A stretch of DNA of 64,000 nt. It comes from Magnolia sinica. Taxonomy: Eukaryota; Streptophyta; Magnoliopsida; Magnoliales; Magnoliaceae. Made by a program: the position numbers and the translations under genes. Positions 20,445 through 30,775 of the stretch are shown piece after piece. Position 1 is the stretch's first letter, and each line of letters opens with the position of its first letter. Where the stretch lies: positions 14,516,032-14,580,031 of the forward strand of contig NC_080582.1 in the NCBI RefSeq assembly GCF_029962835.1, read 5' to 3'. A model generated the notes under the pieces. It did not search any database, had not been told where the DNA came from, and saw nothing but the letters and a program-made list of their open reading frames with translations.

Positions 20445-22485
20445 ATCTCTCACCTGCCCTAAAACCAATCTATGCTCAAATCCATTAAGCATTCTTGTTG
20501 AACCAGAACTCCTTAGCCAAGAAGATTACGGAATCATACTAATCCTATTAAAGTTCACACAATCTCTCAAAAGGCAACTTTCATTGTCAAAGAAACGCAG
20601 CTACGTATACCTAGTTCAATCATTGTCTTACATGCTTGCCTATTTATCCTTTATTATCAGGATTTGATCACCCGACAACTCATGTTCAACCGAGAACCTC
20701 ATGATCCATGAGGGAGTGATCTTGTGCCATATATGCACACTTGGATCATCATGGAACTACCCAGCATGTCACATGCTTGATCGACCATTATCACCCTCCA
20801 AGAGACATAGGTATGCTATAGTCGCATCATATCATCACGAGAAGCACTTCATCCACTCATGTGGAAACATAAGGTTGTTTTAACATGAACAACCTCCATC
20901 ATAGATCACGGTTATTGCGGTGTGTGGTTTTTCCTCCTACTGGCTAAGACATACAGTTATCTGTATTTCCATGCGTACATCAGTATATTTTGGGAACCTC
21001 TGTCAGCAGGTAAGACTTGCCTTTCAACATTTATTCCCAAGTAACACTTTTCAATTGGTTTCATTTTAGTAAAGCCTTAGATCCAACCAATCATGGTAGG
21101 AAAAACAACCACACTAGTAATGAACCCTTATCACATAAACTGATCAACATCTCTCCCCAGTGGTTACAATCAGCATAATATCAACATGTCATTCATTCAC
21201 ATATACACAGTTGTGGGATGTCAACACACTTGTGATTCAACATATATCATCAAATGACACAAGTAAAGGCATCAATGGAATTGAATGATGGATTTGTGGT
21301 ATCTCTTCAAGCTTTATGGATGGAATCCAGAATATAATCCATAATGCGAGAATCTCTTAAAGAGTGGAGAAAAATCAATCACCTTATATCCACTACGTGA
21401 ATCACACACATACACGTACATAATATAAGCAAAGTGCATTGTAATAACAATTACCAGGAGCAATAATAGTAAAAACCAGTCATAATAATTATCAAACTAT
21501 CGGTTCTCAGTAGAATGGAAAGGTTCAAAAATTAAAACATAATATTGGTCAATGACCCTAAACCAGTCGTCCATTAATACTACTCTTTACTATAGTCGTA
21601 GCTTGTACCCCTCCTCACTCCTGACCGATATGCGCTCAACCTTGGCTTCACTTTCCTCCTCCTTCCTTCATATCTTCTGCCCAAATAACAGTTTAACAGT
21701 TTGTTAGTCCATGTCAATGAACATTTATATGTGGAAACTAAAGCGAGAGGAAAGAACCGTACCGTGATCACATTAAGTGATCAACATCTCTCCCTAGTCC
21801 CTAGTGCTCGCGATCAGGGTAAGATCAACATATCATTCATCCATATATGCTTGCAATTATGGGATTTCAACACACTTGTATTTCAACATGTATCATCGAG
21901 TGATACAATCAGAATCATTGCTCTCATCAGCACTATCTAGATCATAGGCAGTGACACCCATCCTCTAAGAAGATAAGGATATGTAATTACTTGAAGGTTA
22001 GCATATTGTGCAGACTCATGCTTTCCACTCATTAGACATCATCAGAGGCATCAATGGAGTTATATTTTAGATGTCATCAATGGAACTGAGCCACACGTGC
22101 GCAGCATCTCTCCAAGGTCTATGGATAGTATTTAGTACCTGATCCCTATTTCAAAATTCCCTTGGAGAGAGGAGAAAACCAATTATAACATATCCACATA
22201 ATGAATCACACATATAAGGCTTAGTAAGTATAGAGTAGTAGTAATATTAGGATAAATCATGACCAACCATATAAACGATTAAAACTTCCATTTCTCAAAC
22301 AAACGGACAACAATGACTAGGTCCATAAACCAAAGTATCAAACTAGGTCATCAACTATAATAACCAAGATTCTTGTAGGCAATCATACACGCTTGTGCAC
22401 ACACAAACTTACATCACACAAAATATAGCAAACACTTAGACACACCGTTGATTAGAGAGAAGCATCATCTTTCATTCACATGGTA
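20445..22485 (-). mobile_element. Non-coding interior of a retroelement with two diverged repeats
   Basis: No gag or pol motif was found in six frames. Two related blocks, about 21129-21420 and 21768-22215, share 'gatcaacatctctccc', 'tcaacatrtcattcat', 'ggcatcaatgga' and 'tgaatcacacayata'. Position next to the copia-type junction suggests a large non-autonomous LTR element (LARD-like), but its other LTR was not found and the right side is cut off by gypsy sequence. Confidence 0.4.
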
Positions 22486-22489
22486 AGCA

Positions 22490-22531
22490 CGCTTGAATTT
22501 TGAGGACAAAATTCTTTTGAAGGGGGTAGAA
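22490..22531 (+). mobile_element. Ty3/gypsy pol end and polypurine tract
   Basis: The sequence encodes a short 'NFEDKILLKG' tail, like the 'fedE/Dkillk' ends of many plant gypsy polyproteins, then a purine-rich tract (gaagggggtagaa, 22519-22531) directly before the LTR start. Nothing else of this element's coding region remains upstream. Confidence 0.6.
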
Positions 22532-25313
22532 TGTAATAACCTGGGACTTTTGTATTCATTCTTGTACACGAATAAATGTGCACTTGCATTCATCCAAGCA
22601 CACATGCATAGATCTATCCATTCATCAATGCATATTAGTGTTCGAAATATCGGTATCGCGTGGCGTATTGCATTCTTGGTATACGGATACATATCGGTTA
22701 TCGCATGGGATATATCGGTTGCATCGTGTAATGTATCACTGTTGTTGGAAACATGGGGAAACATTGAGAAATTGGTTGAATTTTTCGATGAAAGTTCGGT
22801 GATTATTAAAAAAGACATCAATACACACTTATAAATCAAAACATTACAATAACCAAGTACACATAATAGGTTTTCTTTGTATGGGATCCTAATTTATGCG
22901 TTGTCTAACTGAATTGATGCAAGTATATTCAATGTCTATTCATATAATTTATAATTGTAAGAAGACAAGTGGAAACACAAGCAATACATTCAAAAGCAAA
23001 AGAAGAATCACTAGATTAGGTTATAGACATGTTTGATGTGATGTTTTAACACAAAGATTGCAAACGATTTGCAAGAAATTGGGAAATTTAGATTTTTTTT
23101 CAATTTTTCACAACTCGGCCCATCTCCTCCAAATCTCGAAATCGAAGCTCCCAATCCATAATTTTTCATGCAGAACATGAAAAATCATGAATTTGTAACA
23201 ATCTGACACTAATTTAACATGATTTATAGAAAATAAGAGCATCGAAATTCGAAAATGCTCACTAGATCGAACATGTGGGATATATCGCACTACTTGTGCA
23301 TTTCTTATCGCATTGGTGGGATACAAGATATATCGTGGGATGTATCGGCCGATATTGTCGATATTTAAAACAGTGATGCATATACATGATCAGCTATGCA
23401 TCCATCAATATATGCTAGGTGTAACCGTTTATATGTATGTTAGACTTGTCTATTGTTAACCATTGATCTATATACCAAACAGACCCACTTATGATTTAGA
23501 TTAATTTAAAGTTGGTAATTATATAATTATATGTATAAATATATGTATGTGTGTGTACATGTTCATTCTCACCACTCATGCATATAAAGTCACATATTCA
23601 TTCATAAACTAGTTCACTTTTAACCATTGAGCATGTACTAAACCTACCTGATCATGTTGGAATAGAGAAATTTTTATAAAATCCCTAAATGCTAGATCCG
23701 TTGGACAATAAATATACTGATGCTACACCGAATTCACCCGAATATGGAGATTATGCACAATTTCCTGTAAACCTAAGAAGTCTAGGATTCTTTCCCCCAA
23801 TTCTCTAGAATTCTACGGTTAAATAATAAATTACTTTGAATCCCAAGTAGGTTAGGGATAGTGATGCACATTTTTCAAGTGATCAGACTTGAAAACTATG
23901 ATGTATTGTTCAATAGTTGTGATCTTATAACTATGATGTGAAATATACTAATCATAAAGATTTTTATTTCAAATTCTCTAAAGTCCAACAATTATTTTAG
24001 TAAGTCTTTTGTTGCTGAAATTTTTAGAAATCCATGCATATTTCGTTTATGTGTTGAAAGGGTTTGGATTTTTGCTTGGTTAAGTGATGGAAGTTAATTT
24101 TTATCATGATTTGAAAATAATCATGGAATGCTATGTGAATTAGAAAGGTTAGCTTTGGAAAAAATAAGTTAATGAAATAAATATTTTAAAAATTCTATCT
24201 TTAGAAAGTACATTCAGGGAAGGTTTAGATTTAGAAACTTTTGATCATGGAAATTCTATTTTTGGCAAGTTTTTTTATTTTTATTTTTATTTTTAATGAA
24301 AAGTCCACTTTAGGGAAGTCTCATTTTTAAAAAGTTCTTATACTGAAGATTGATCATGGATTTTTGAAACACTAACAATACATAGGTTGAAAATCCCATA
24401 AAGCAAAATAAGAGGGCTCTGTGATCCTGAGGTTGAAACAGCCTTAAACCCTAATCTCACCTTCTTGGCCTACCTTGGCCTAGGTGTAGTGATCGTATGT
24501 CACTTACACAAGAACGAAGGTAGATTTTGCCTGAATGAGCTGATCGTATCCCTCACTATGAGTTCACATGATTGAGCATGATAGAAACTGCAAAAGGTCA
24601 CGGTTAAGAGAGTTTTGATCTGCTGATGATAAAAAGGCCCTGGTGTTTTGATGATCCGTACTTGTTAATGATGGCACAATTCTTGTAGACTGCATTCATG
24701 CACCATTTGATTTGATATCATGATCTCTATTAGCATCGAATTCTAGCTCTTTCTTGCGATCATTCATGATTCTAACCATATTGTATTATTCATTTTTGTT
24801 TAAGTGCTAGTTTCTATAAATAAATAAATAAAAGCTATATTTGTGAGCCTACCATATTTGGAAACTTGCTGTATTTGAAAATCTGCATATTTAGAACATG
24901 ATATTTTTTGAACTCATACTAGATTTGAAAGATATATATATATATATATAACTTGTAAGAATTTTTTTCACTAGGCGCGTATAAGCTCACCCTTTTAGGA
25001 ATTCAGTTTCAGGATAAAGATCAAGTCAGGGGAGCAAGTGGAGCAGAGTTCTAAGCCTTTTATTTTTGTCTGTCTAGGTCTAGTTTCCCTTTTCAAGTTC
25101 AAATTCATTATAAGAAGAGTTATAGTGGGAAGACGTTGAGTTTTTAGATGGTTGTGATTAGATATTTTAATATTTGTACAGGAAGTGTATGTTGTGTGGA
25201 ATGATATTGTATAATGAATTGCAATTTATGTTTATATTATATTTGAGTCATGTCCTAGGATGCAGGATCGGGGTCTGGTAAACCCAGGTGCTGGATTTTG
25301 GGGCGTGATATCA
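22532..25313 (+). mobile_element. Ty3/gypsy 3' LTR, interrupted by a hAT-like element
   Basis: Starts TGTAATAACCTGGGACTTTT after the polypurine tract. It ends near 25313 with 'ggattttggggcgtgatatca', the usual form of plant gypsy LTR ends. About 2.04 kb remains once the 740-bp insertion at 22636-23375 is removed. Typical late-LTR phrases ('cgcgtataagctcaccc') lie near 24975. There is no matching 5' LTR in the window, so this is a truncated element. Confidence 0.6.
22636..23375. mobile_element. hAT-like non-autonomous element with perfect 8-bp TSD
   Basis: Perfect 8-bp direct repeats ATGCATAT lie at 22628-22635 and 23376-23383. Termini are TAGTGTTCGAAATATCG and, inverted, CACTGTTTTAAATATCG (13 of 17 identical). 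Subterminal regions are packed with 'gatatatcg', 'tatcggt' and 'atcgcat' words in both orientations, a common arrangement for transposase binding. No transposase is encoded. It interrupts a gypsy LTR and is therefore younger than it. Confidence 0.8.
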
Positions 25314-25711
25314 ACCTTAATCCATCCATCCGCTATCTCTACTTTATGCTACGCTTATGCCTCTCACTAATGCTTAAAGTGCCCTATCTTCCCATAAAGC
25401 CTGTTCAAATTCCCTTTACCTTTTCTCTTACTCTTGCCCTTATGATCAACAAGGTCACCTACTCCTTTGGGGGTTTTTTGCAGGGAGATTGCAATTGAGC
25501 AGAACATTTCTCTGCATTTTAGAAACAAAACCCATCTATCCAATACCTCCCATCCATGATCATATTAGATTTCTCAACAAATCCAAAATTGCATGGGTTA
25601 GATCATACCTGTATAAACGGTCCATCGGCGTAGAAATCTCATATGAATATGATGATGAGGATGACTACCACTGTCTGGCTCGTTCTACACTACAAAAGCA
25701 ACCATCATAAG
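25314..25711. other. Short interval between gypsy LTR and host gene
   Basis: No feature beyond the probable 3' UTR and downstream region of the minus-strand gene. The plus-strand ORFs here have no domain. Confidence 0.4.
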
Positions 25712-26371
25712 TTAGCAATCTAGACACAATTTAAGTCTGGGAAAGAAATTCTGCAAATTCAACAGATAGGAATTGCGTCCACTCACACTGGGACTACGAA
25801 TAGGTAGACAACAGAAACGATAACCATAAAGGGTGTGAATCTTGTCTATGGTCCATCGGGTGGCCAACTTACACCCTTCCTCAACCGGCTTGCAAATCTT
25901 GCCCTTCAATTGGGTGGCCCACTCACATTCTTGCATAATCAACATGACCCAGATGGTCAGTGCAAAGAAGAACCATACGATCCAACTGGACTTCTCTGGT
26001 AGCAGGACATACAGTAATACTGTGGAAGCTAGTACTCCAAGAACCAAGATAACGAGGATGAGATTTCTGGCTATGGGGGGCCGGCATCTACCCACTATCA
26101 TCATCATCCACACGGACGTGGAGTAGAAGGCTGTGACGCTGATCATAACAATAAAGTAGAAGGACATCTTATACTGATGGTATAAAGTGTTCTGGACTTT
26201 GTTGCCATCACTGATTGGAAAGTCGAGATTCAAAAGGAACGCCACGATCATCCATACTATACTGATGATCGTAATCATCAATTCCAACGACGGTGGTGCA
26301 ATTTTCAGACTCTCTGACGGCCCCGGAACGTCGACACCGCCATTTTCGATATCTTGATGAGTGTTAGACAT
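25712..26371 (-). CDS. Putative four-helix membrane protein, unknown function
   Basis: An uninterrupted 219-residue frame starts at ATG 26371 (protein begins MSNTHQDIENGG). The frame stays open 30 bases upstream but has no earlier ATG, and an in-frame TAA lies 9 bases farther up. A hydrophilic N-terminus of about 28 residues is followed by four hydrophobic segments at about 29-49, 69-92, 102-124 and 129-146. A basic, Cys-containing tail comes next (KPVEEGCKLATRW, then GYRFCCLP). There is no signal peptide, so it is probably an integral membrane protein. I do not recognise the family and assign no function. A likely 5'-UTR intron and TATA box lie upstream, and a gypsy LTR ends about 400 bases downstream. 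It is the only ORF here that is long, intact and not transposon-like. The last ~30 residues could be read-through of a missed intron. Confidence 0.6.
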   Translation of the reverse strand: MSNTHQDIENGGVDVPGPSESLKIAPPSLELMITIISIVWMIVAFLLNLDFPISDGNKVQNTLYHQYKMSFYFIVMISVTAFYSTSVWMMMIVGRCRPPIARNLILVILVLGVLASTVLLYVLLPEKSSWIVWFFFALTIWVMLIMQECEWATQLKGKICKPVEEGCKLATRWTIDKIHTLYGYRFCCLPIRSPSVSGRNSYLLNLQNFFPRLKLCLDC

Positions 26372-26424
26372 GCCTTGTATACCTTGTATAGTTCGTTTCA
26401 CCGTTTACAATGAGAGCCCCCTTT

Positions 26425-26505
26425 CTGCAAAAATCTAAACCCTAATTATTGATTTGTGATGAAATATGAAGAACAAGTACAAAAAATGAATGGATTAGAA
26501 TTTAC
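26425..26505 (-). other. Probable 81-bp intron in the 5' UTR
   Basis: On the minus strand GAG is followed by gtaaattc (donor at 26505) and, 81 bases on, by ...atttttgcag (acceptor at 26425) then AAAGGGGG. The interior is T-rich. Splicing would join an upstream ATG (in ...CTCATGAG) to exon 2 and create a 21-codon reading frame overlapping the main ATG out of frame. Confidence 0.5.
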
Positions 26506-26591
26506 CTCATGAGGGGAAAATTGGTTCATCAATCAGCTTCTAAGAGGAGACAGATTGGATGAAGAATGAAGAAGGAATGATACAAGGTTTG

Positions 26592-26599
26592 ATTTATAG
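26592..26599 (-). promoter_or_regulatory. Candidate TATA box of the membrane-protein gene
   Basis: GCTATAAATC on the minus strand lies about 85 bases upstream of the 5'-UTR splice donor. Two further TATAAAT motifs occur in a repeated 'aatttatagagtagac' phrase at 26606-26621 and about 26664-26680. Any of the three could position transcription; the nearest fits the candidate 5' UTR best. Confidence 0.4.
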
Positions 26600-26910
26600 C
26601 AGTCTAATTTATAGAGTAGACTGCGGCGTTTGACATGGGTCATGTTGGATATGCAGGAGTGCGGAATTTATAGAGTAGACAGATTGGTGAGCGTTTTTTC
26701 CGGCTTTCGAAGTTTCTCCATTTTCTCGTGGAATTTCTTGCCACAACCAGAAGAAGTCAGTCAATTTTACTGCTGGTAATAAAAAGGGTTGGGTAATTGG
26801 AAGCGTGCGCGTGAGACATTTGTTGGATATCCGAATCTTTTTCTTCCCTCTCTTTTGCTTTTGCACTCTGCTCTGCTCAGCAGCAGCGTAATCCAATTCC
26901 GTGCTGAGTA

Positions 26911-27330
26911 GGAAGCGGAGTGGCTGGTGTGTGGCTGCTGTAGGTACGAACGGTTCAAAGGAGATCAAAGTTACATGGCCCCACAGTGATGTATTTATTA
27001 TATCTACACCGTTCATCTATTTTTAGAGATCATTTTAGAGCATTATCCAAAAACTGAATCATATCCAAAGATCATCTGGACATAAATTTCATATTGATCT
27101 AAAACTTCCGTGACCTCAAAAAAGTTTCAATGGCGGACGTTCAATCCCCACTGCTTTTTTCAGTGTGGTCGACTTGATAGTTATATCTGTCTTAATTTTC
27201 GTCTCAAGACTTAAGAAGAGCTCGTCAAATGGATGGACAGTTTGGATATAACACAAACCTCGTGATCAGACTCTGCTGACGTTAATACAGCAGCTATAAG
27301 CTGGGTGAGGTACACAGCTAATCTGCTTCC
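26911..27330. mobile_element. Mutator-like MITE (GGAAGCGGATTGGCTGG family)
   Basis: Left end GGAAGCGGAGTGGCTGGTGT, right end ...CACAGCTAATCTGCTTCC. The flanks tgctgagta and tgccgatga match at 6 of 9 positions, a worn 9-bp TSD. The interior carries the family's 'gatgtatttattatatc', 'gatcattttagagcat' and 'ggatggacag' phrases. It lies roughly 300-700 bases upstream of the membrane-protein gene's TATA box. Confidence 0.6.
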
Positions 27331-27354
27331 TGCCGATGAGTAACGAGTGTACCG

Positions 27355-27945
27355 AACACCACCAACCTGGTGGTGTGTTGACGTCACCAAGTTATGTGGG
27401 TCCCATTATGAGGTATGTGTTATATCCAACCCGTCCGTACATTTGACGACCTCGTCATAAGTTTTGAGTCTAAAAATAATAGAGATCTAAAGATCAAGTG
27501 GACCATACTGCAAAAGGTAGTGGGGGATTGACCGTCTACCATTGAAACGCTTTCAGGGGTCGCTGAAGTTTTAGATCAATATGATATTTGTTTTTCCTCT
27601 TCATCCAGGTCTATGTGACCTTATGAACAGATTTGATGGAAAATATACGTTATGGTGGGCCCTATGGATGTTTTAACGGTGATAATTATTATCTCTACTG
27701 ATATCTGTGGTGTGGTCCACTTGATCTTTGGATATGATCTTTTTTGGATCACGCTCTAAAATGGTCTCGCCAAATGGATGAACGGTGTGGATATAATAAA
27801 TGCATCATTGTGGGGCATGTAACTTTGATCTACTTTTAACCGTTCATACAAATCGAGGTCGACGAGCGCCGGTGTCATCTCTCGCAGGACACGTACTCAC
27901 CCCCGCCTGGCCGGTGGTGTGGGGTACACAGGCCAATCCACTTCC
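27355..27945. mobile_element. Foldback (Mutator-like) MITE, imperfect ends
   Basis: The left arm 'caccaccaacctggtggtgtg' with 'ttatgtgggtcccattatg' is answered by a right arm 'ggtggtgtggggtacacagg' and 'ccaatccacttcc'. Its interior matches the neighbouring element. The left terminus has lost the GGAAGCGG end, so no TSD can be read. Confidence 0.5.
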
Positions 27946-27999
27946 TCAGTGGATAAGTACTATAAAAGAAGACGTAGACTGAGACTTTCAACCCAATGC

Positions 28000-28375
28000 A
28001 TCTCACGTTTCATTCAAACCCGATGAATCGATCAAAAAGTAGTAGTAACTCATCGACGAATTCACCTACCCGGATCCCCTGGACATCGACCTTGACCTCT
28101 GGAACTGAACTCGACCTCGATTTCAAACACGACTTCTACCTTGGGTGCCGACTTTGAGCTCCGAACAGAAGGATTTGAAAGAATCCCGCGCCACATATAG
28201 GTGAGACTGTCCAGCGTGATCTTAACCAAAAATCACATTGATTGAGGTATAATCAGAAAAATATTTGAGAATATACTCAAATTTTGTTATGGGACCCTTT
28301 CAGCGTATCTCATAGATCTACTTAGATACACAAGTTATTAGACTAACATGTAAATACATCACCCATGAAACTTAA
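28000..28375 (+). mobile_element. Left LTR fragment of a Tat-lineage gypsy element
   Basis: It parallels 35060-35420: 'cgacctagacctc/cttgg', 'tcgaccttgacctc', 'ttgggtgycgacyttgagctc', 'agatctacttagatacacaag'. Both ends are truncated. At about 28385 it passes directly into pol coding sequence, so gag, protease and most of reverse transcriptase have been deleted between LTR and pol. Confidence 0.7.
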
Positions 28376-28384
28376 ACTTGAATA

Positions 28385-29580
28385 AATGTACCTTTGACAT
28401 CAACTCGGAAAAATTCATTGGCTTCCTAGTCAATCAAAGAGGAATAGAAGCGAATCTCAACAAGAATAGAACACTTTTGGAGATGAACCCCCCCAAGGAC
28501 TATGAAGGAGATCCGGTGCCTCATGGGTAAAATAGCAGCCCTCAACAGATTCGTCTAGAGCCACGGATGTATGCATGTCGTTCTTCAAGCAACTAAAGGG
28601 AAAATCAAACCCAATTCTGCGAATGAGCGTTCCAACATCTTAAGGAGTACCTAGGGTCACCCCCACTATTCTTCAAACATGAACTGAGGGAACCATTGTT
28701 GTTGTACTTGGTCGTCCATCTTGACCACCGCAGTCATCTCGGCCTTAGTATGAGAGGTCAAATAAATAACTCCCTGTATTCTACGTCAGCAAAGCCTTGG
28801 TTTAGGCTGAGACACGGTACCCTGACATAGATAAGTTGGCGCTATCTTTAATTATATCATCGCGACGTCTTCGATAGTACTTTCAGGCCTATACCATCAT
28901 CATCTCAACTTATCAACCACTCCGCCAAGTGCTCAAAAAACCTGAGGCGTCAGGGATGATGGCAAAAGTGGGCAATTGATTTTGGTGAGTTCAATGTCAT
29001 ATACTGATCCCGAGCCGCGACCAAAGGGCAAGTCGTGACTAAATTCATCACCAAATTTACCTACCTCGTATCCTCACTAAAGGCCGAGAATGAGATATAA
29101 GCAAATCTGCGAGAATGGATTCTCTATGTTGACGAATCATCAAACTCAAAAGGCAGTGGGGTAAGTCTGATTATCGTCGCACCTGACCAAACATGCGTCC
29201 ACATGCGTCCAATACACTCTGGGATTTAGATTCCCAACTTCCAACAATGAAGCAGAGTACGAGGCACTGTTTGTCGGGCTCAAGTTGGCTAAAGTAATAG
29301 GGGCCCAAGCCCTGAAGATTCACAATGATTCCCAGCTTATCATCTATTAAGTCGTCGCGGAGTACTAGGTTAGGGGAAAAGATGATCACATATCTATGAA
29401 AAACAAAAAAAGTTCATCGGCAAATTTAACAAATGCAAAGTAACTCTAGTCCCCAATGTAGAAAACTTCAAGGTCGACACCCTAGTAAAATTGACCGCAG
29501 TAGCTGACGATGATATTGCCAGGACATTGTCAGTTGAATTCCTACCTGAGCTCAGTATCAACCGACAAACCAACCTGCTT
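28385..29580 (+). pseudogene. Tat-lineage Ty3/gypsy pol: end of reverse transcriptase and RNase H
   Basis: Frames on the plus strand give 'EKFIGFLVNQRGIEANLNKN' and pieces of the 'aaLnRFvSratD' block, then 'WAIDFGEFNVIY' with 'KGQVVTKFITKFTY' (the connection) and 'WILYVDESSNSKGSGVSL'. This is the RNase H start with its catalytic Asp in YVDESS. 'KFKVDTLVKLTA' follows near 29470. This order and wording are typical of the Tat (Ogre/Retand) group. Numerous stops and frameshifts mark it as dead. The integrase that should follow is missing; the next recognisable block is the antisense ORF. Confidence 0.72.
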
Positions 29581-29589
29581 TAAGAGGGT

Positions 29590-30664
29590 TGGAGTGATAA
29601 GCCTCCTCCAGTTCCTCTTGACCAAGCTTTGCTCTCGTGCAAGCCTGATCGGACGAAGTTGCAGTTGGGTCAATTCCGGCTGACTCTGCGGCAAAGCTGC
29701 GAGAAGATACGACCAGGTTAAGCAAGAAAAGTTAACACAATTAACAAATTAAATGACCAAAAGCCACATCTCATAAGTTCCGACTGAGAAAGCGAACTTA
29801 GTAGGAACCCGATAACACAGTCTACCCGTTCCACCGCTGGGACCTCCCACTCTCCCAAAGCGAAAAACCACTCGTCCTTCCTGCCCTTGTTAGAGGAAGG
29901 GATTTGGGTGATAAGGGCTTGGCCTTTTCTTGGCCATGGTGAAAAATAATAATAGCTTCGATGACCTCAGCTGCTCATGGCCCTGTACACACGTGCAAGA
30001 GCTCGTCCGTGGTCAGCTCGGCGTGCCTGACCTGATGCCACAAAACATAACTTCCAAAAATGGCTCGCCACATGTTAGGGTTGAGCTGATCGAGGGCAAA
30101 CTTAAGTCGATGTACTACCTCTCTCACAAGAGACTGAAGAGGCAATTGTAGACCGCAAGGGAAGAAAATGATGTAGAGGGCTACATCCCCCTCGGGAGGA
30201 TGACTAAGAAGTTTGCCAACCTTGAGGAGTCACAGCCCCACCGAGTTAAGAATTTGAAACTCCGACTGGTGGGAAACCAGATCCTCCTACCGGAGCCTCG
30301 AGCCAAAGGGCCCAAGTGACAAGACCGATCCCTAAGAAGATGAAGAGGTTGCCTCCGCTTGGGGCAGTATAACCTCCTCCTCCCAAGCTACCATCACTAG
30401 AGATGGTTCACTCAATGATGCATTTAGCCCGGAATCCACACTTTCCTGGACAGAATCCCCTTGGAAAGCTCTTAACACAAAGACTCTGAGAGCCCTCCGA
30501 CGACATGGCCGAGAAAAGAAAATAAGAAGAACGACAATGAAGAATGAAAGGTACAATGAAAAATTGTATCGGAAAATGACTAAGTGATCAGACCCGGAAG
30601 AAGAAAAAAAAAGAGGAAAGAGAGTAGTCAGTACAGCTCGGACTCCGCAGAAACAGTGAAGCAA
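29590..30664 (-). pseudogene. Antisense ORF of a Tat-lineage gypsy element
   Basis: The minus strand encodes, over several frames, 'GDVALYIIFFPCGLQLPL', 'LKFALDQLNPNMWRAIFGSY', 'SSNKGRKDEWFFALGEWEV' and 'LPQSQPELTQLQL'. These resemble the conserved 'putative gypsy-type transposon' (PF04195-like) protein known from the antisense ORF of Tat/Ogre elements. An AG acceptor (ttctcgcag) before 'LPQSQPEL' near 29700 fits the intron often predicted there. The start may be near 30664, just below a TATA motif. Stops and frameshifts break the frame. In intact relatives this ORF lies between pol and the 3' LTR on the opposite strand, as here. Confidence 0.65.
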
Positions 30665-30683
30665 AAGAATGAGGCTATACCCT

Positions 30684-30691
30684 TATTTATA
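30684..30691 (-). promoter_or_regulatory. Candidate TATA box for the gypsy antisense ORF
   Basis: On the minus strand TCTCTATAAATAAGGG is placed about 25 bases before the first ATG-led frame of the antisense ORF. It is a clean plant TATA-box consensus and suggests that the antisense ORF had its own promoter, separate from the LTR. Confidence 0.5.
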
Positions 30692-30775
30692 GAGATCCAG
30701 GGGGGATGACATTTAATGCCATCATTGAATGTTGGAATGTGAAGAGATGTCTCGGCGCACGATCTTCTCCATGTG

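Noticed and set aside
22465..22839. 124-residue minus and 113-residue plus ORFs over the gypsy LTR start
   Set aside because: They span the gypsy polypurine tract, the LTR start and the hAT-like insertion, so they cannot be one gene.
25842..26126. 94-residue plus-strand ORF opposite the membrane-protein gene
   Set aside because: Antisense shadow of the minus-strand frame; no independent signal.
27955..28010. TATA-like 'actataaaagaagacg' as a promoter
   Set aside because: No downstream gene; it lies at the junction of a MITE and the truncated gypsy LTR.
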